From contig NZ_CCYH01000012.1 of NCBI RefSeq assembly GCF_000820765.1, forward strand, positions 1 to 64,000: a DNA stretch of 64,000 nucleotides, in the 5' to 3' direction. The stretch is from Candidatus Soleaferrea massiliensis AP7 (GTDB lineage Bacteria; Bacillota; Clostridia; Oscillospirales; Ruminococcaceae). The position numbers and the translations under genes are program-made. Below the pieces are notes generated by a model that did not search any database, had not been told where the DNA came from, and saw only the letters and a program-made list of their open reading frames with translations. The first letter of the stretch is position 1; every line of letters begins with the position of its first letter. Positions 27,276 through 35,929 of the stretch are shown piece after piece.

Positions 27276-27421
27276 GCCAAAGAAGATTTTGCTGTGAAAT
27301 TTACAATTGGTTCATAATCGCTCGCCTCAGCAAAGACAGCATTTTTTTGGAAGCAAGGGAATTCTTATGCAGCCGACAAGCCTGATGTCGAAAAAATGGA
27401 GAAATAAATTCAAAAAAAGAA

Positions 27422-27702
27422 GTGATATCGTTAAAAAGATATGTTATAATAAAATAAGTATAGCTTTTTTCATACATCTGCGTTGATCGGGCGGTGTGGA
27501 CTGTGGGCAATTCGGCAGAAGCTTTCTGTGCGGTTTGAAGACGGTCTGAAACGTCCTGTCAGGGCATGAGCTTTTGATTCCGTGAGTGGCTGCGGATGAT
27601 CTGTGACACAGGGAATCCAGCTGCGGACAGGCCGGCCGTTCCGGCGGAATGCCGTCCGGGCTGGGACAGCCAACCAAGAACAGACGAAAGGGATCGGTGT
27701 TT
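27422..27702 (+). promoter_or_regulatory. nadBC promoter and long leader
   Basis: GTGATA (27422-27427), 17-base spacer, TATAAT (27445-27450). The leader then runs about 245 bases to the nadB start with GC-rich stretches such as GGCCGGCCGTTCCGGCGG near 27635, able to fold. No known NAD riboswitch class is recognised, and no terminator is evident. Confidence 0.45.
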
Positions 27703-29166
27703 ATGGGGAACTATAAAGAATACGACGTCATCATTGTGGGCGCCGGCGTCGCCGGGCTGTATGCCGCACTGAATCTGGACAGCAGCCTGCGCATCCTGCT
27801 GCTTTCCAAACGGGAGCTGTCGCTCAGCAACAGTTCTCTGGCGCAGGGCGGCGTCGCGTCGGTGATGGACAGGACGCACGATACCATCCAATCACACTAT
27901 GAAGATACCCTGATTGCAGGCGGTTATAAAAACAACCCGGATTCCACCGAAATTCTGGTCACACAGGGTCCCCATGAGGTTCGGCGGCTGATGGATTTCG
28001 ATGTGGATTTCGACCGGAATGAGGATGGAAGCCTGCATCTGACATTGGAAGGAGGGCATTCCCACCACCGCATCCTGCACCACAAGGACGCGACCGGCAA
28101 AGAGATCGTCGATAAGCTGATTGCGGCCGTCAAAAAGCTGCCGAATGTGGAAATTCTGGAGCGCGCGCTGGTGGCCGATCTGAGAAGGCAGAACCATCTG
28201 TTCAGCGCGGATATCCTGATGGGAGACGAGCATACCTACGCGGTCGCGCCATTCTGTATCCTTGCGACCGGCGGCATCGGCCGGGCTTATGAATACACCA
28301 CCAACTCCGCCATTGCAACCGGCGACGGCATTGCGCTGGCCTACAGGCTGGGCGCCAAGATCAAAAACATCAGCCTGGTGCAGTTCCATCCCACCGCGTT
28401 TGCCGACAAGGAGCGCGAGAGCTTCTTAATCTCCGAAGCGGTGCGCGGGGAAGGGGCCTATCTGCTGAACTGTTATGGCGAGCGGTTTATGCAGAACTAC
28501 GACGAGCGCTGTGAGCTTGCGCCGCGCGACGTCGTCTCGACCTCGATCATCTTGGAATCTGCGCGGACCGGCAGCAAACGGTTCTATCTCGACATCTCGC
28601 ACAAGGACAGCGAATTCCTGAAGAACCGCTTTCCGATGATCTACCGCAACCTGCTGGAACAGGGCTACGACCTGACACGAGAACGCGTCCCGATCTATCC
28701 CTGCCAGCACTATCTGATGGGCGGCGTCGACGTCGACACCAGCGCGCGGACCAGTGTCCACAATCTGTATGCCTGCGGCGAATGCTCGCATACCGGCGTG
28801 CATGGCGGAAACCGCCTTGCAAGCAACTCGCTGCTGGAAGCGCTGGTATTTTCCCAGCGTGCGGCCGAGAACATCGGCAACAAGGCGATCGACCACACCT
28901 GCCGGTTTGAAAACTACTATGAATTTGAACCGGATGCCGGAACCGAACCGCTGCCGCACGGCATGCGCACCGAGGTGCGGGAGATCATGCAGCATGCGCA
29001 TTTCGTCATCCCGAACAAGGAAGCCGCAAAGAAGGGCTATGAGCGCATCTGCGAGATCAGGGAGTCGCTGGAAAACGGGAATTACCGCAAAAGCTTTGAA
29101 TACTGTGAAACGCTCAACCTGGTCACTGTGGCCGCATTGATATTAAAGGAGGTCATCTCAAGATGA
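27703..29166 (+). CDS. nadB: L-aspartate oxidase
   Basis: 487-residue flavoenzyme that makes iminoaspartate, the first step of de novo NAD synthesis. FAD site VIIVGAGVAGLYAALNLD, the SNSSLAQGGVASVMD motif, active-site GGHSHHRILHHKDATGKEI and C-terminal ECSHTGVHGGNRLASNSLLE are typical. The C-terminal helical domain is somewhat shorter than in E. coli NadB. ATG at 27703 with GAAAGGGA upstream. Overlaps nadC by 4 bases. nadA, often beside it, is not in the window. Confidence 0.93.
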   Translation: MGNYKEYDVIIVGAGVAGLYAALNLDSSLRILLLSKRELSLSNSSLAQGGVASVMDRTHDTIQSHYEDTLIAGGYKNNPDSTEILVTQGPHEVRRLMDFDVDFDRNEDGSLHLTLEGGHSHHRILHHKDATGKEIVDKLIAAVKKLPNVEILERALVADLRRQNHLFSADILMGDEHTYAVAPFCILATGGIGRAYEYTTNSAIATGDGIALAYRLGAKIKNISLVQFHPTAFADKERESFLISEAVRGEGAYLLNCYGERFMQNYDERCELAPRDVVSTSIILESARTGSKRFYLDISHKDSEFLKNRFPMIYRNLLEQGYDLTRERVPIYPCQHYLMGGVDVDTSARTSVHNLYACGECSHTGVHGGNRLASNSLLEALVFSQRAAENIGNKAIDHTCRFENYYEFEPDAGTEPLPHGMRTEVREIMQHAHFVIPNKEAAKKGYERICEIRESLENGNYRKSFEYCETLNLVTVAALILKEVISR

Positions 29167-29999
29167 AACTGCCCGATTTTTACATAGACGACATCATCAA
29201 AGCCGCGCTGAAGGAGGACATCAATTACATCGATGTCACAACCGATTATCTGATCGGTGAAAACGACCGCACCACCGCGAAATTCTTCGCGAAGGATACC
29301 GGCGTGGTCTGCGGAATCGACATCGCGATGCGGGTGTTCACACTGCTCGACGGCACCACACAGTTCACAATCTATAAGCAGGACGGCGAGCGTGTGGAGA
29401 GGGGCGACGTCATTGCCGAAATGGAGGGTTATACCCGCTGCCTGCTCAAGGGCGAACGCACGGCGCTGAACCTGATCCAGCACATGTCGGGCATCGCGAC
29501 CGCGACAAGGCGCTGTGTCGACCTGGTGGAGGGCACAAATGCCTGCATCACCGAAACCCGCAAGACGCTGCCGGGCCTGCGTGCGCTGCAGAAGTATGCG
29601 GTCGTCACCGGCGGCGGCAGGAACCACCGGTTCAACCTGTCCGACGCGGCGATGCTCAAGGACAACCATGTCGACGCTTACGGCGGCATCACCGCTTCGA
29701 TCCGTGCGCTGCGCGATAAGATCGGCCACATGGTCAACATCGAGGTGGAGACCCGCAGCCTGGATGAGCTAAGGGAAGCGCTGGAAGCCGGCGCGGACAT
29801 CATCATGCTGGACAACATGGACTGTGCGGCGATGGCTGAGGCGGTCAAAATCACCGCGGGGCGCGCAAAGCTGGAGGCAAGCGGCAACGTCACGCTGGAG
29901 AATATCCGCGAAGTTGCGCAGACCGGCGTGGATATCATCTCGCTGGGTGCGCTGACCCACAGTGTGCAGTGCTTCGATATCTCGATGCGCATCGCGTGA
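29163..29999 (+). CDS. nadC: nicotinate-nucleotide diphosphorylase (quinolinate phosphoribosyltransferase)
   Basis: 278 residues; converts quinolinate and PRPP to nicotinate mononucleotide. Motifs ERTALNLIQHMSGIATATRR, ETRKTLPGLRALQKYAVVTG (substrate-binding Arg/Lys), NHRFNLSDAAMLKDNH and ASGNVTLENI are intact. Translationally coupled to nadB (AGGAGG inside the nadB end). Followed by a strong terminator. Confidence 0.95.
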   Translation: MKLPDFYIDDIIKAALKEDINYIDVTTDYLIGENDRTTAKFFAKDTGVVCGIDIAMRVFTLLDGTTQFTIYKQDGERVERGDVIAEMEGYTRCLLKGERTALNLIQHMSGIATATRRCVDLVEGTNACITETRKTLPGLRALQKYAVVTGGGRNHRFNLSDAAMLKDNHVDAYGGITASIRALRDKIGHMVNIEVETRSLDELREALEAGADIIMLDNMDCAAMAEAVKITAGRAKLEASGNVTLENIREVAQTGVDIISLGALTHSVQCFDISMRIA

Positions 30000-30037
30000 T
30001 GCTTATAAGCGGCACAGTGGCTATCCCAAAATAAGAT

Positions 30038-30073
30038 AAAAAAGCTGACAGAACCGTTCTGTCAGCTTTTTTT
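30038..30073 (+). terminator. nadBC terminator
   Basis: AAAAAAGCTGACAGAA with perfect complement around CCG and a TTTTTTT tail. Confidence 0.92.
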
Positions 30074-30140
30074 GTTTTTATGTTGTGACAACGATTTTAT
30101 TCGGATCAGTAAAACACGTGCCATGCCGCCTGTCAGCGCG

Positions 30141-30845
30141 TTATGGCCGTTTCGGCTTGATCCATCCATTGTCGATGTAATGCTGGTTATCGGCGGACGG
30201 CGTCGCTTCATGCTTCAGGGTTTGTTTGTGAAGGATTTTGCACATCATGAAATACACGCGCACCTTAAGACCCATGGAGGCCGGTTTGATGCGGCGGAAC
30301 TTTTCGGCGAAGGCGGCGGTCCTGCGTTCGATTTTGACCCTTCTGCCCGCGGAAAGCTTATCCCAGTCGATGCCCTCCATCAAACCGAAGCCAAGGCATT
30401 TGACCGATGAAACGCCCATCCATTTCAGGCTGGTTTTGACATCCTTCTGCGCGGCTGTGTTCGGCGCGCCGATGCTCTGCGTCAGGATCACCGCCCGTTT
30501 GCTGAACATCGCCCTGTCGGGCCGGTGCACCATCCAGTGGCAGCAGAGATGGTCCAGCAGCGCTTTCATCTGTCCGGTTGTTCTGAGCGCATACACCGGA
30601 TATACAAACACAAGCAGGTCGGATTCCAGCATCGAATTCCAGATTGGCATGGTGCTGGCGGCGTGCGGGCACAGCGTCTCGCTCTTTAAAAAGCAGCTCT
30701 TGCAGCCACAGCAGAAATGCTCGCAGTCCTTCGGCAGAAAGTATTCCGTGATTTCATGGTCCTTTCGCAGAACGTCCAGAAAGATTTCCTTGATGTGGTG
30801 GGTACAGCCCTTCACCTGTGTCCCGTTTATGACGGTGATTTTCAT
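30141..30845 (-). CDS. flavodoxin-fold / NADPH-dependent FMN reductase-like protein
   Basis: 234 residues. N-terminal MKITVINGTQVKGCTHHIKE has the FMN phosphate-binding loop of the flavodoxin-like reductase family; ESDLLVFVYPVYALRTTGQM is the second FMN contact. A Cys cluster, CEHFCCGCKSC...C, around residues 40-58 suggests a metal or Fe-S site as in iron-sulfur flavoproteins. The C-terminal 60 residues are basic. No operon partner. ATG at 30845 follows GGAGGGC. Physiological substrate unknown. Confidence 0.75.
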   Translation of the reverse strand: MKITVINGTQVKGCTHHIKEIFLDVLRKDHEITEYFLPKDCEHFCCGCKSCFLKSETLCPHAASTMPIWNSMLESDLLVFVYPVYALRTTGQMKALLDHLCCHWMVHRPDRAMFSKRAVILTQSIGAPNTAAQKDVKTSLKWMGVSSVKCLGFGLMEGIDWDKLSAGRRVKIERRTAAFAEKFRRIKPASMGLKVRVYFMMCKILHKQTLKHEATPSADNQHYIDNGWIKPKRP

Positions 30846-31023
30846 CTCATGCCCTCCATGCGTTTGCAGACGGATTGTACAAGGTACCATCCTGTTATCT
30901 GAAGATCATTATAACACAGATTGTTCCGCGGCACAATGCACCCGCATCTTGACGGGAATCTTCCAATGATTCTGAGATTCCCCGTGTTTGACACAAAAGG
31001 CTGAACGGTCAGCTGCCATAATG

Positions 31024-31066
31024 AAAAGGCAGCATACGGACAAGCTCGTCTGTATGCTGCCTTTTT
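31024..31066 (-). terminator. terminator of the glnA-ANTAR operon
   Basis: AAAAGGCAGCATAC(GGA) stem with its complement, T run on both sides; ends the minus-strand operon. Confidence 0.85.
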
Positions 31067-31079
31067 ATGCGGATAAGGG

Positions 31080-31649
31080 TCATCCCTCATAGGTTTTCAA
31101 TATGCCTTCGGCAATCTCCCTGCGGGAAACCCGCATGTCCATCGCCTGCTTCTCGATGTGCTTGTGCGCCTGCTGCTCGGTCAGGTTCAGGTACTGTATC
31201 AGCGCACACTTGGCGCGGTCGACCAGCCGGATTTCCTCGATTTTCTGATGCAGCTTGATGTTCTGGTTCTGCAGTCCCATCATCCGGTTGCGGGAAGCCG
31301 TGATCAGCTTGAGTGCCTGAAAAAACAGCACCTTGCTGATCGGCTTGGCGACGACGAAGACGCCGTAGTCCTCCACCTTTGCGCTGACGTCGTCCGCGAT
31401 CTCGTTTTTGACGACCAGAACACAGCTGGCTGTCGTGGAAGAGGTGATCTTGACGGCCAGCTCGTGGCCGAATTCGTCCTGCAGCGGGGTATTCACAATC
31501 ACCAGGTCAAAAGCGCCGTCGACCAGCAGGCGCCGTGCTTCGCCGCCGTTATAGGCCGCCCTGATCTGCGGGCGGACCTGCGCGTTCAGCAGGTCGGTGA
31601 AGATGCCGATACCCTTGTCGGAGCTTGCGACAATCAACACATGATCCAT
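31080..31649 (-). CDS. ANTAR-domain antitermination regulator with pseudo-receiver
   Basis: 189 residues. Residues 1-120 have a receiver-like fold (MDHVLIVASSDKGIGIFTDL), but the phosphoacceptor position reads IVNTPLQDEFG, with Asn53 in place of Asp; the conserved Lys is present (VVAKPIS). Residues 125-187 form an ANTAR RNA-binding domain: RLVDRAKCALIQYLNLTEQQ, AHKHIEKQAMDMRVSRREIA. ANTAR proteins bind hexaloop RNA hairpins and prevent termination. It lies 37 bases downstream of glnA in the same operon. Three leaders with hexaloop/terminator switches in this window (37.1, 37.3 and 40.6 kb) are likely targets. Without Asp, control may be by ligand or partner rather than phosphorylation. Confidence 0.85.
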   Translation of the reverse strand: MDHVLIVASSDKGIGIFTDLLNAQVRPQIRAAYNGGEARRLLVDGAFDLVIVNTPLQDEFGHELAVKITSSTTASCVLVVKNEIADDVSAKVEDYGVFVVAKPISKVLFFQALKLITASRNRMMGLQNQNIKLHQKIEEIRLVDRAKCALIQYLNLTEQQAHKHIEKQAMDMRVSRREIAEGILKTYEG

Positions 31650-31686
31650 AGTTGTTCAGCCTCCTGTGTGAAGAGAGCGGGATGGC

Positions 31687-33006
31687 TTAGATGTTGAAAA
31701 AGTAGCTCTTCTGTTCGAATTTCTCCTCATTCTTGGCATGGGAAAGCTCCTCCTGCTCAGAGAATTTTGCGCTGCAGTAATGCTCGATGATCTTGGAGGG
31801 GAGCACATCTGAAAGGAAGGCGCTGTTCTGAGCCAGCCCGATCGCTTCCCCCAAATTGGCCGGAAGGCGGGTCAAATTTTCTAACTGCTTCTCATCGGCT
31901 TCGTAGACGTTGAAGTCCGACGGTTCCGGAAGCTGGAGTTCTCGTTTCATGCCGTCCAGCCCCGCGTAAATCAGCAGCGCGAAGGCGAGGTACGGATTGC
32001 AGGCCGGATCGGGGGAGCGCAGCTCCATGCGGCTGCAGACGCCGGTCGCCGCCGGGATACGGATGAGCTGCGAACGGTTCTGATGCGACCAGGTCACATA
32101 TTTCGGCGCTTCGAACGAGCCGAACCGCACATAGGAGTTGGTCAGCGGGTTTAAGAAGGCGGTCATCTCCGGAACCCTGGCAAGCACGCCCGCAATGAAG
32201 CTCTCAGCAACCGGGGAGTGGCTCCCGCGGTCGGTGCGGAAGATATTCAGCCCGTTTTTAAACAGCGACAGGTTGACGTGCAGGCCGTTGCCGCTTTGAT
32301 GTTTGAACGGCTTCGGCATGAACGAGGCGTACAGACCGTTCTGCGCCGCAATGGTTTTGACGACCGATTTAAAGGTGATCAGGTGGTCGGCGGCGGTCAG
32401 CGCGTCGCTGTACTTGAAGTCGATCTCGTTCTGGCCGGGCCCCTGCTCATGGTGGGAGCTTTCCGGGATGATGCCCATCTGCTCCAATGTCAGGCAGATT
32501 TCACGGCGCACATTCTCACCGCAGTCACGCGGCGCGATGTCGAAGTAGCCGGCCTGATCGTGCGGGTCCTTTGTGGGATTTCCATCCTCATCGGTCTTGA
32601 ACAGATAGAATTCACATTCCGAACCGATCTTGCAGACAAGCCCCAGCTGCATAGCGGCCTCGACGGCATTTTTCAGGATGCCCCGCGCGTCGCCCTCGAA
32701 CGGCGACGCATCCGGATAGCGGATGTCGCAGAAGAAGCGGACGACCCGTCCGTGCGAAGGCCGCCAGGGCAGGATGGACAGCGTGGACGCATCCGGGACC
32801 AGAAACAGGTCGGACTGTTCGACGTTCATGAAGCCGGGAATCGCCGACGCGTCGAACGAGATGCCGCTGTCAAACGCGCGCGGCAGTTCGCCTGGCATCA
32901 CAGAGATATTCTTCTGGTTGCCGAAGATGTCACAGAAGGCCAGACGCACGAATTTGACGTCGTTTTCCTCCACAAACTGCAGAACCTCGGACATGGTGTA
33001 TTTCAT
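31687..33006 (-). CDS. glnA: glutamine synthetase type I
   Basis: 439 residues; makes glutamine from glutamate, ammonia and ATP. GSI motifs: FCDIFGNQKNI, the catalytic NEIDFKYSDALTAADHLI metal region, NGLHVNLSLFKNG, and the substrate loop SYVRFGSFEAPKYVTWSHQN followed by RSQLIRIPAAT. The size (about 440) is that of the non-adenylylated GSI-alpha group. CGGAGGTTATCATC precedes ATG. It is first in an operon with the ANTAR gene. A second, unrelated GS (GlnN) is 5 kb away. Confidence 0.95.
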   Translation of the reverse strand: MKYTMSEVLQFVEENDVKFVRLAFCDIFGNQKNISVMPGELPRAFDSGISFDASAIPGFMNVEQSDLFLVPDASTLSILPWRPSHGRVVRFFCDIRYPDASPFEGDARGILKNAVEAAMQLGLVCKIGSECEFYLFKTDEDGNPTKDPHDQAGYFDIAPRDCGENVRREICLTLEQMGIIPESSHHEQGPGQNEIDFKYSDALTAADHLITFKSVVKTIAAQNGLYASFMPKPFKHQSGNGLHVNLSLFKNGLNIFRTDRGSHSPVAESFIAGVLARVPEMTAFLNPLTNSYVRFGSFEAPKYVTWSHQNRSQLIRIPAATGVCSRMELRSPDPACNPYLAFALLIYAGLDGMKRELQLPEPSDFNVYEADEKQLENLTRLPANLGEAIGLAQNSAFLSDVLPSKIIEHYCSAKFSEQEELSHAKNEEKFEQKSYFFNI

Positions 33007-33113
33007 GATGATAACCTCCGTCGTTTCGATGACAAAGAATATGCCCGCCTATCAGACGGTTATAGGTGCGGCAGACTCAGATTTGTTTTGTATAGCGCAT
33101 TTTTCTGTCAAAC

Positions 33114-33147
33114 ATGCAAAATGCCATGCGCGGCGGCATTTTGCAAC
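33114..33147 (-). promoter_or_regulatory. hairpin in the glnA leader
   Basis: GCAAAATGCC and GGCATTTTGC form a 10-bp stem about 110 bases upstream of glnA, after the end of the glutamate synthase operon. It may end that operon or be part of the glnA leader. No C-AAMGGC-G hexaloop motif was found here, unlike the other nitrogen genes. The glnA promoter is not clear. Confidence 0.45.
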
Positions 33148-33256
33148 GCTTGATGCCTGTGCTTCATGGAATGTCACAATGAATGTCGGTGTGTTTCGTT
33201 CAATAGATTCAGCCGGCTATGTACCAGTGATTGCTGCCATGTTTAGTATAGCCCAT

Positions 33257-33979
33257 TTAGTTGGCTGTGTACAGCTGTTTGTAAGGATTTTTTGTATCCG
33301 GCGTACAAACGTAAAAGATGTCTGACATCAGCTTTTGAAGATCCTTGCCGAATTTATCGCAGAACTCAGTCAGATAGGGAAGAATCTCTTTTTTGTCGTC
33401 CTGGGCAGCTTTTCTGCAGACCACCTGCTTCGGCAGGTCCTTCGGCGGCGTGTGGCACCGCAGATAGATTTTGCCGCCGTGCATGCCGGTGCCGCAGAAA
33501 AAGCCGACCGGCGGTTCGCCGTGCAGGGTAAGCCCCAGCACAACGATGATGCCTCCCGCCTGATATTCGCCCAAAAAGCTGCCGGCGGCGCCGCCGACCA
33601 CCAGCACCGGCTTTTTATCCCGGTAAGCCTTCATATGGATGCCGGCGCGGTAGCCGGTGTTTCCCGCCACATAGATTTTTCCGCCGCGCATCGCATAGCC
33701 GGTCGCGTCGCCTGAAGAACCGTGGATATAGATGGCCCCCGCGTTCATCGTGTCGCCGGTCGCCTCCTGTGCGTTGCCGTGTACCTCGATGACGCTGCCG
33801 TCCAGATAGGCGCCCAGCGCATTGCCGGGCGTGCCGCTGATCGTGATCTTCTTTCCCGAAAGTCCGGAGCCGATGTACCGCTGTCCCAAGCAGTTTTCGA
33901 TCTCGATGCTTGCATCCGCACAGGAACGGATCTGTTCATTCAGTTTCTGAAAATGCATATTTCCCGCTGTGATCTTCAT
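33257..33979 (-). CDS. glutamate synthase GXGXG-motif subunit
   Basis: 240 residues consisting of the right-handed beta-helix GXGXG domain that in bacterial GltB is the C-terminal third: DGSVIEVHGNAQEATGDTMN, HGSSGDATGYAMRGGKIYVA, GNTGYRAGIHMKAYRDKKPV, GEYQAGGIIVVLGL. In the split, archaeal-type enzyme it is a separate protein. Its start overlaps the end of the ferredoxin gene by 4 bases. Last gene of the four-gene glutamate synthase operon. The C-terminal ~60 residues (from GKIYLRCHTPPKDLPKQVVC) lie outside the repeat. Confidence 0.85.
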   Translation of the reverse strand: MKITAGNMHFQKLNEQIRSCADASIEIENCLGQRYIGSGLSGKKITISGTPGNALGAYLDGSVIEVHGNAQEATGDTMNAGAIYIHGSSGDATGYAMRGGKIYVAGNTGYRAGIHMKAYRDKKPVLVVGGAAGSFLGEYQAGGIIVVLGLTLHGEPPVGFFCGTGMHGGKIYLRCHTPPKDLPKQVVCRKAAQDDKKEILPYLTEFCDKFGKDLQKLMSDIFYVCTPDTKNPYKQLYTAN

Positions 33980-34404
33980 TGTACAGCACCTCCCGGCAGC
34001 TCTGCGCGTTCCTTTTTTGAGAAGGCCGTCAGCTGCGGCCTTTCTTTGATCAGTCTGAAATCGATATCGCGACGCGGCGTCTGTTCCCGGATCACACAGC
34101 CGTATGGGCGGCAAAAAATACAGGTGCAGCATCCTGCGCATCTGTCCCGGTCGATGCGGCTCACGCCATCCTCGATGGTCAGCGCGCCGGTGATGCGGCC
34201 TTTGACGCAGAGCGGTTTCTCATAGTGGCGTCGCGAGGCCGCAAAGCTTACGCCGCCCAGCTCATTCACCTGAATGCGGGGGATCAGGTCGATATCCTTT
34301 AAGGCCTTTGCCATGTCATCCCGGCCGGAATTCGCAAACGCGCAATAGTATTCGCACAGGTGACAGCCCAGGCACCATTTTTCATTCACATAGATCCGTT
34401 TCAT
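33976..34404 (-). CDS. 4Fe-4S ferredoxin subunit associated with glutamate synthase
   Basis: 142 residues. Cys motifs KWCLGCHLCEYYC and RDRCAGCCTCIFCRPYGCVI can hold two [4Fe-4S] clusters. It lies between the FMN subunit and the GXGXG subunit, so it probably carries electrons to the glutamate synthase in place of the NADPH-dependent GltD subunit, which is absent here. The last ~40 residues are poorly conserved-looking and basic. ATG at 34404. Confidence 0.75.
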   Translation of the reverse strand: MKRIYVNEKWCLGCHLCEYYCAFANSGRDDMAKALKDIDLIPRIQVNELGGVSFAASRRHYEKPLCVKGRITGALTIEDGVSRIDRDRCAGCCTCIFCRPYGCVIREQTPRRDIDFRLIKERPQLTAFSKKERAELPGGAVQ

Positions 34405-34423
34405 GGCTTCCCCATCCTTTCGT

Positions 34424-35929
34424 CTATTCGCCTGCGTGCTTGATGCCCAGAATCTCCAGCTCCTTTTCATTCAGTCCGACGCCGCGCAGCATCAGCCGGT
34501 TGCCCCGGAGCGCCTCAATCGAATTGATGCCCATGCCGCCCATCATCTCCTTGATCTCATGCTTCCAGGCGGTTACGAGATTCACCAGCCGCTCGCAGCC
34601 GACGTCCGGATTGAGCCGTTTGACGAGGTCGGGCCGCTGGGTCGCGATGCCCCAGTTGCATCTGCCGGTCTGGCAGCTTCGGCAGAGATGGCAGCCGAGC
34701 GCCAGTAGCGCGCTGGTCGCGATGTAGACCGCGTCCGCGCCGAGCGCGATGGCCTTGACGACGTCCGCGCTCGAACGGATCGAGCCGCCCGCCACGACCG
34801 AGACATTGCCGCGGATGCCCTCCTCGCGCAGCCTGCTGTCGACGCTCGCAAGCGCGAGCTCGATCGGGATGCCGACGTTGTTGCGGATTCTGGTCGGCGC
34901 CGCGCCGGTGCCGCCGCGGAAGCCGTCGATGGCGATGATATCCGCGCCGCTGCGGGCAATGCCGCTGGCAATCGCCGCGACGTTGTGCACGGCCGCGATC
35001 TTGACGATGACTGGCTTCTGATAGCCGGTTGCCTCCTTTAAGGAATAGACCAGCTGCCTTAAATCCTCGATCGAGTAGATGTCGTGATGCGGGGCGGGGG
35101 AGATCGCGTCGCTTCCCTCGGGGATCATCCGGGTGTGGGAGATGTCGCCGACAATCTTTTCACCCGGCAGATGCCCGCCGATGCCCGGCTTCGCGCCCTG
35201 TCCGATCTTGATCTCGATCGCCGCGCCCGCCTGCAGATAGTCCTTATGGACGCCGAAGCGGCCGGACGCCACCTGCACAATCGTGTGTGCGCCGTATTGG
35301 TAGAAATCCCGATGCAGGCCGCCTTCGCCGGTGTTGTAGAGGATGCCGAGCTTTGTCGCGGCCCTGGCAAGGCTTTCGTGCGCGTTGTAGCTGATCGAGC
35401 CGTAGGACATCGCCGAAAACATGATCGGCACTTCGAGTTCCAGATTTGGCTCCATGTTATCGATGATGCCGCCGTCCTCGCGGCGTTCAATGCGGCCGGG
35501 CTTTTTGCCGAGGCAGGTCCGGGTTTCCATCGGTTCGCGCAGCGGGTCGATCGACGGATTGGTGACCTGCGATGCATTGATAAGGATTTTATCAAAGTAG
35601 ACCGGATAGTCCTGCGGATTGCCCATTGAAGAGAGCAGCACGCCGCCCGAACCCGCCTGCCGGTAGACCTCGTTTATGACCTCACCGGTCCAGTTTGCGT
35701 TGGTTTTAAAGGTGTGATCGGTCTTTACAATCTTGAGCGCCCTCGTCGGGCAGAGCGAGACGCAGCGGTGGCAGTTGACGCACTTCGACTCGTCCGCCGT
35801 CATCAGGCCGGTTTCACAGTCACAGCGGTGCACCTCGTTCGCGCACTGCCGTTCACAGACGCGGCAGGCAATGCAGCGGTTCGGGTTCCGCACCACCTCA
35901 TATTCGGGATATAAGTAGGTGACCGGCAT
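34424..35929 (-). CDS. archaeal-type glutamate synthase, FMN-binding synthase subunit
   Basis: 501 residues. N-terminal domain with two [4Fe-4S] motifs (RCIACRVCERQCANEVHRCD and KCVNCHRCVSLCP), then the FMN/synthase TIM barrel (GEKIVGDISHTRMIPEGSDA, IVKIAAVHNVAAIASGIARS, GADIIAIDGFRGGTGAAPTR) and the [3Fe-4S] region CHLCRSCQTGRCNWGIATQ. This is the core of the split glutamate synthase: it reduces 2-oxoglutarate plus ammonia to glutamate. Start overlaps the end of the amidotransferase gene by 1 base. Electrons likely come from ferredoxin. Confidence 0.9.
   Translation of the reverse strand: MPVTYLYPEYEVVRNPNRCIACRVCERQCANEVHRCDCETGLMTADESKCVNCHRCVSLCPTRALKIVKTDHTFKTNANWTGEVINEVYRQAGSGGVLLSSMGNPQDYPVYFDKILINASQVTNPSIDPLREPMETRTCLGKKPGRIERREDGGIIDNMEPNLELEVPIMFSAMSYGSISYNAHESLARAATKLGILYNTGEGGLHRDFYQYGAHTIVQVASGRFGVHKDYLQAGAAIEIKIGQGAKPGIGGHLPGEKIVGDISHTRMIPEGSDAISPAPHHDIYSIEDLRQLVYSLKEATGYQKPVIVKIAAVHNVAAIASGIARSGADIIAIDGFRGGTGAAPTRIRNNVGIPIELALASVDSRLREEGIRGNVSVVAGGSIRSSADVVKAIALGADAVYIATSALLALGCHLCRSCQTGRCNWGIATQRPDLVKRLNPDVGCERLVNLVTAWKHEIKEMMGGMGINSIEALRGNRLMLRGVGLNEKELEILGIKHAGE

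Noticed and set aside
33007..33256. Fourth hexaloop antiterminator before glnA
   Set aside because: I looked for C-AAMGGC-G with a flanking stem in this leader and did not find it; the hairpin there has no such loop.
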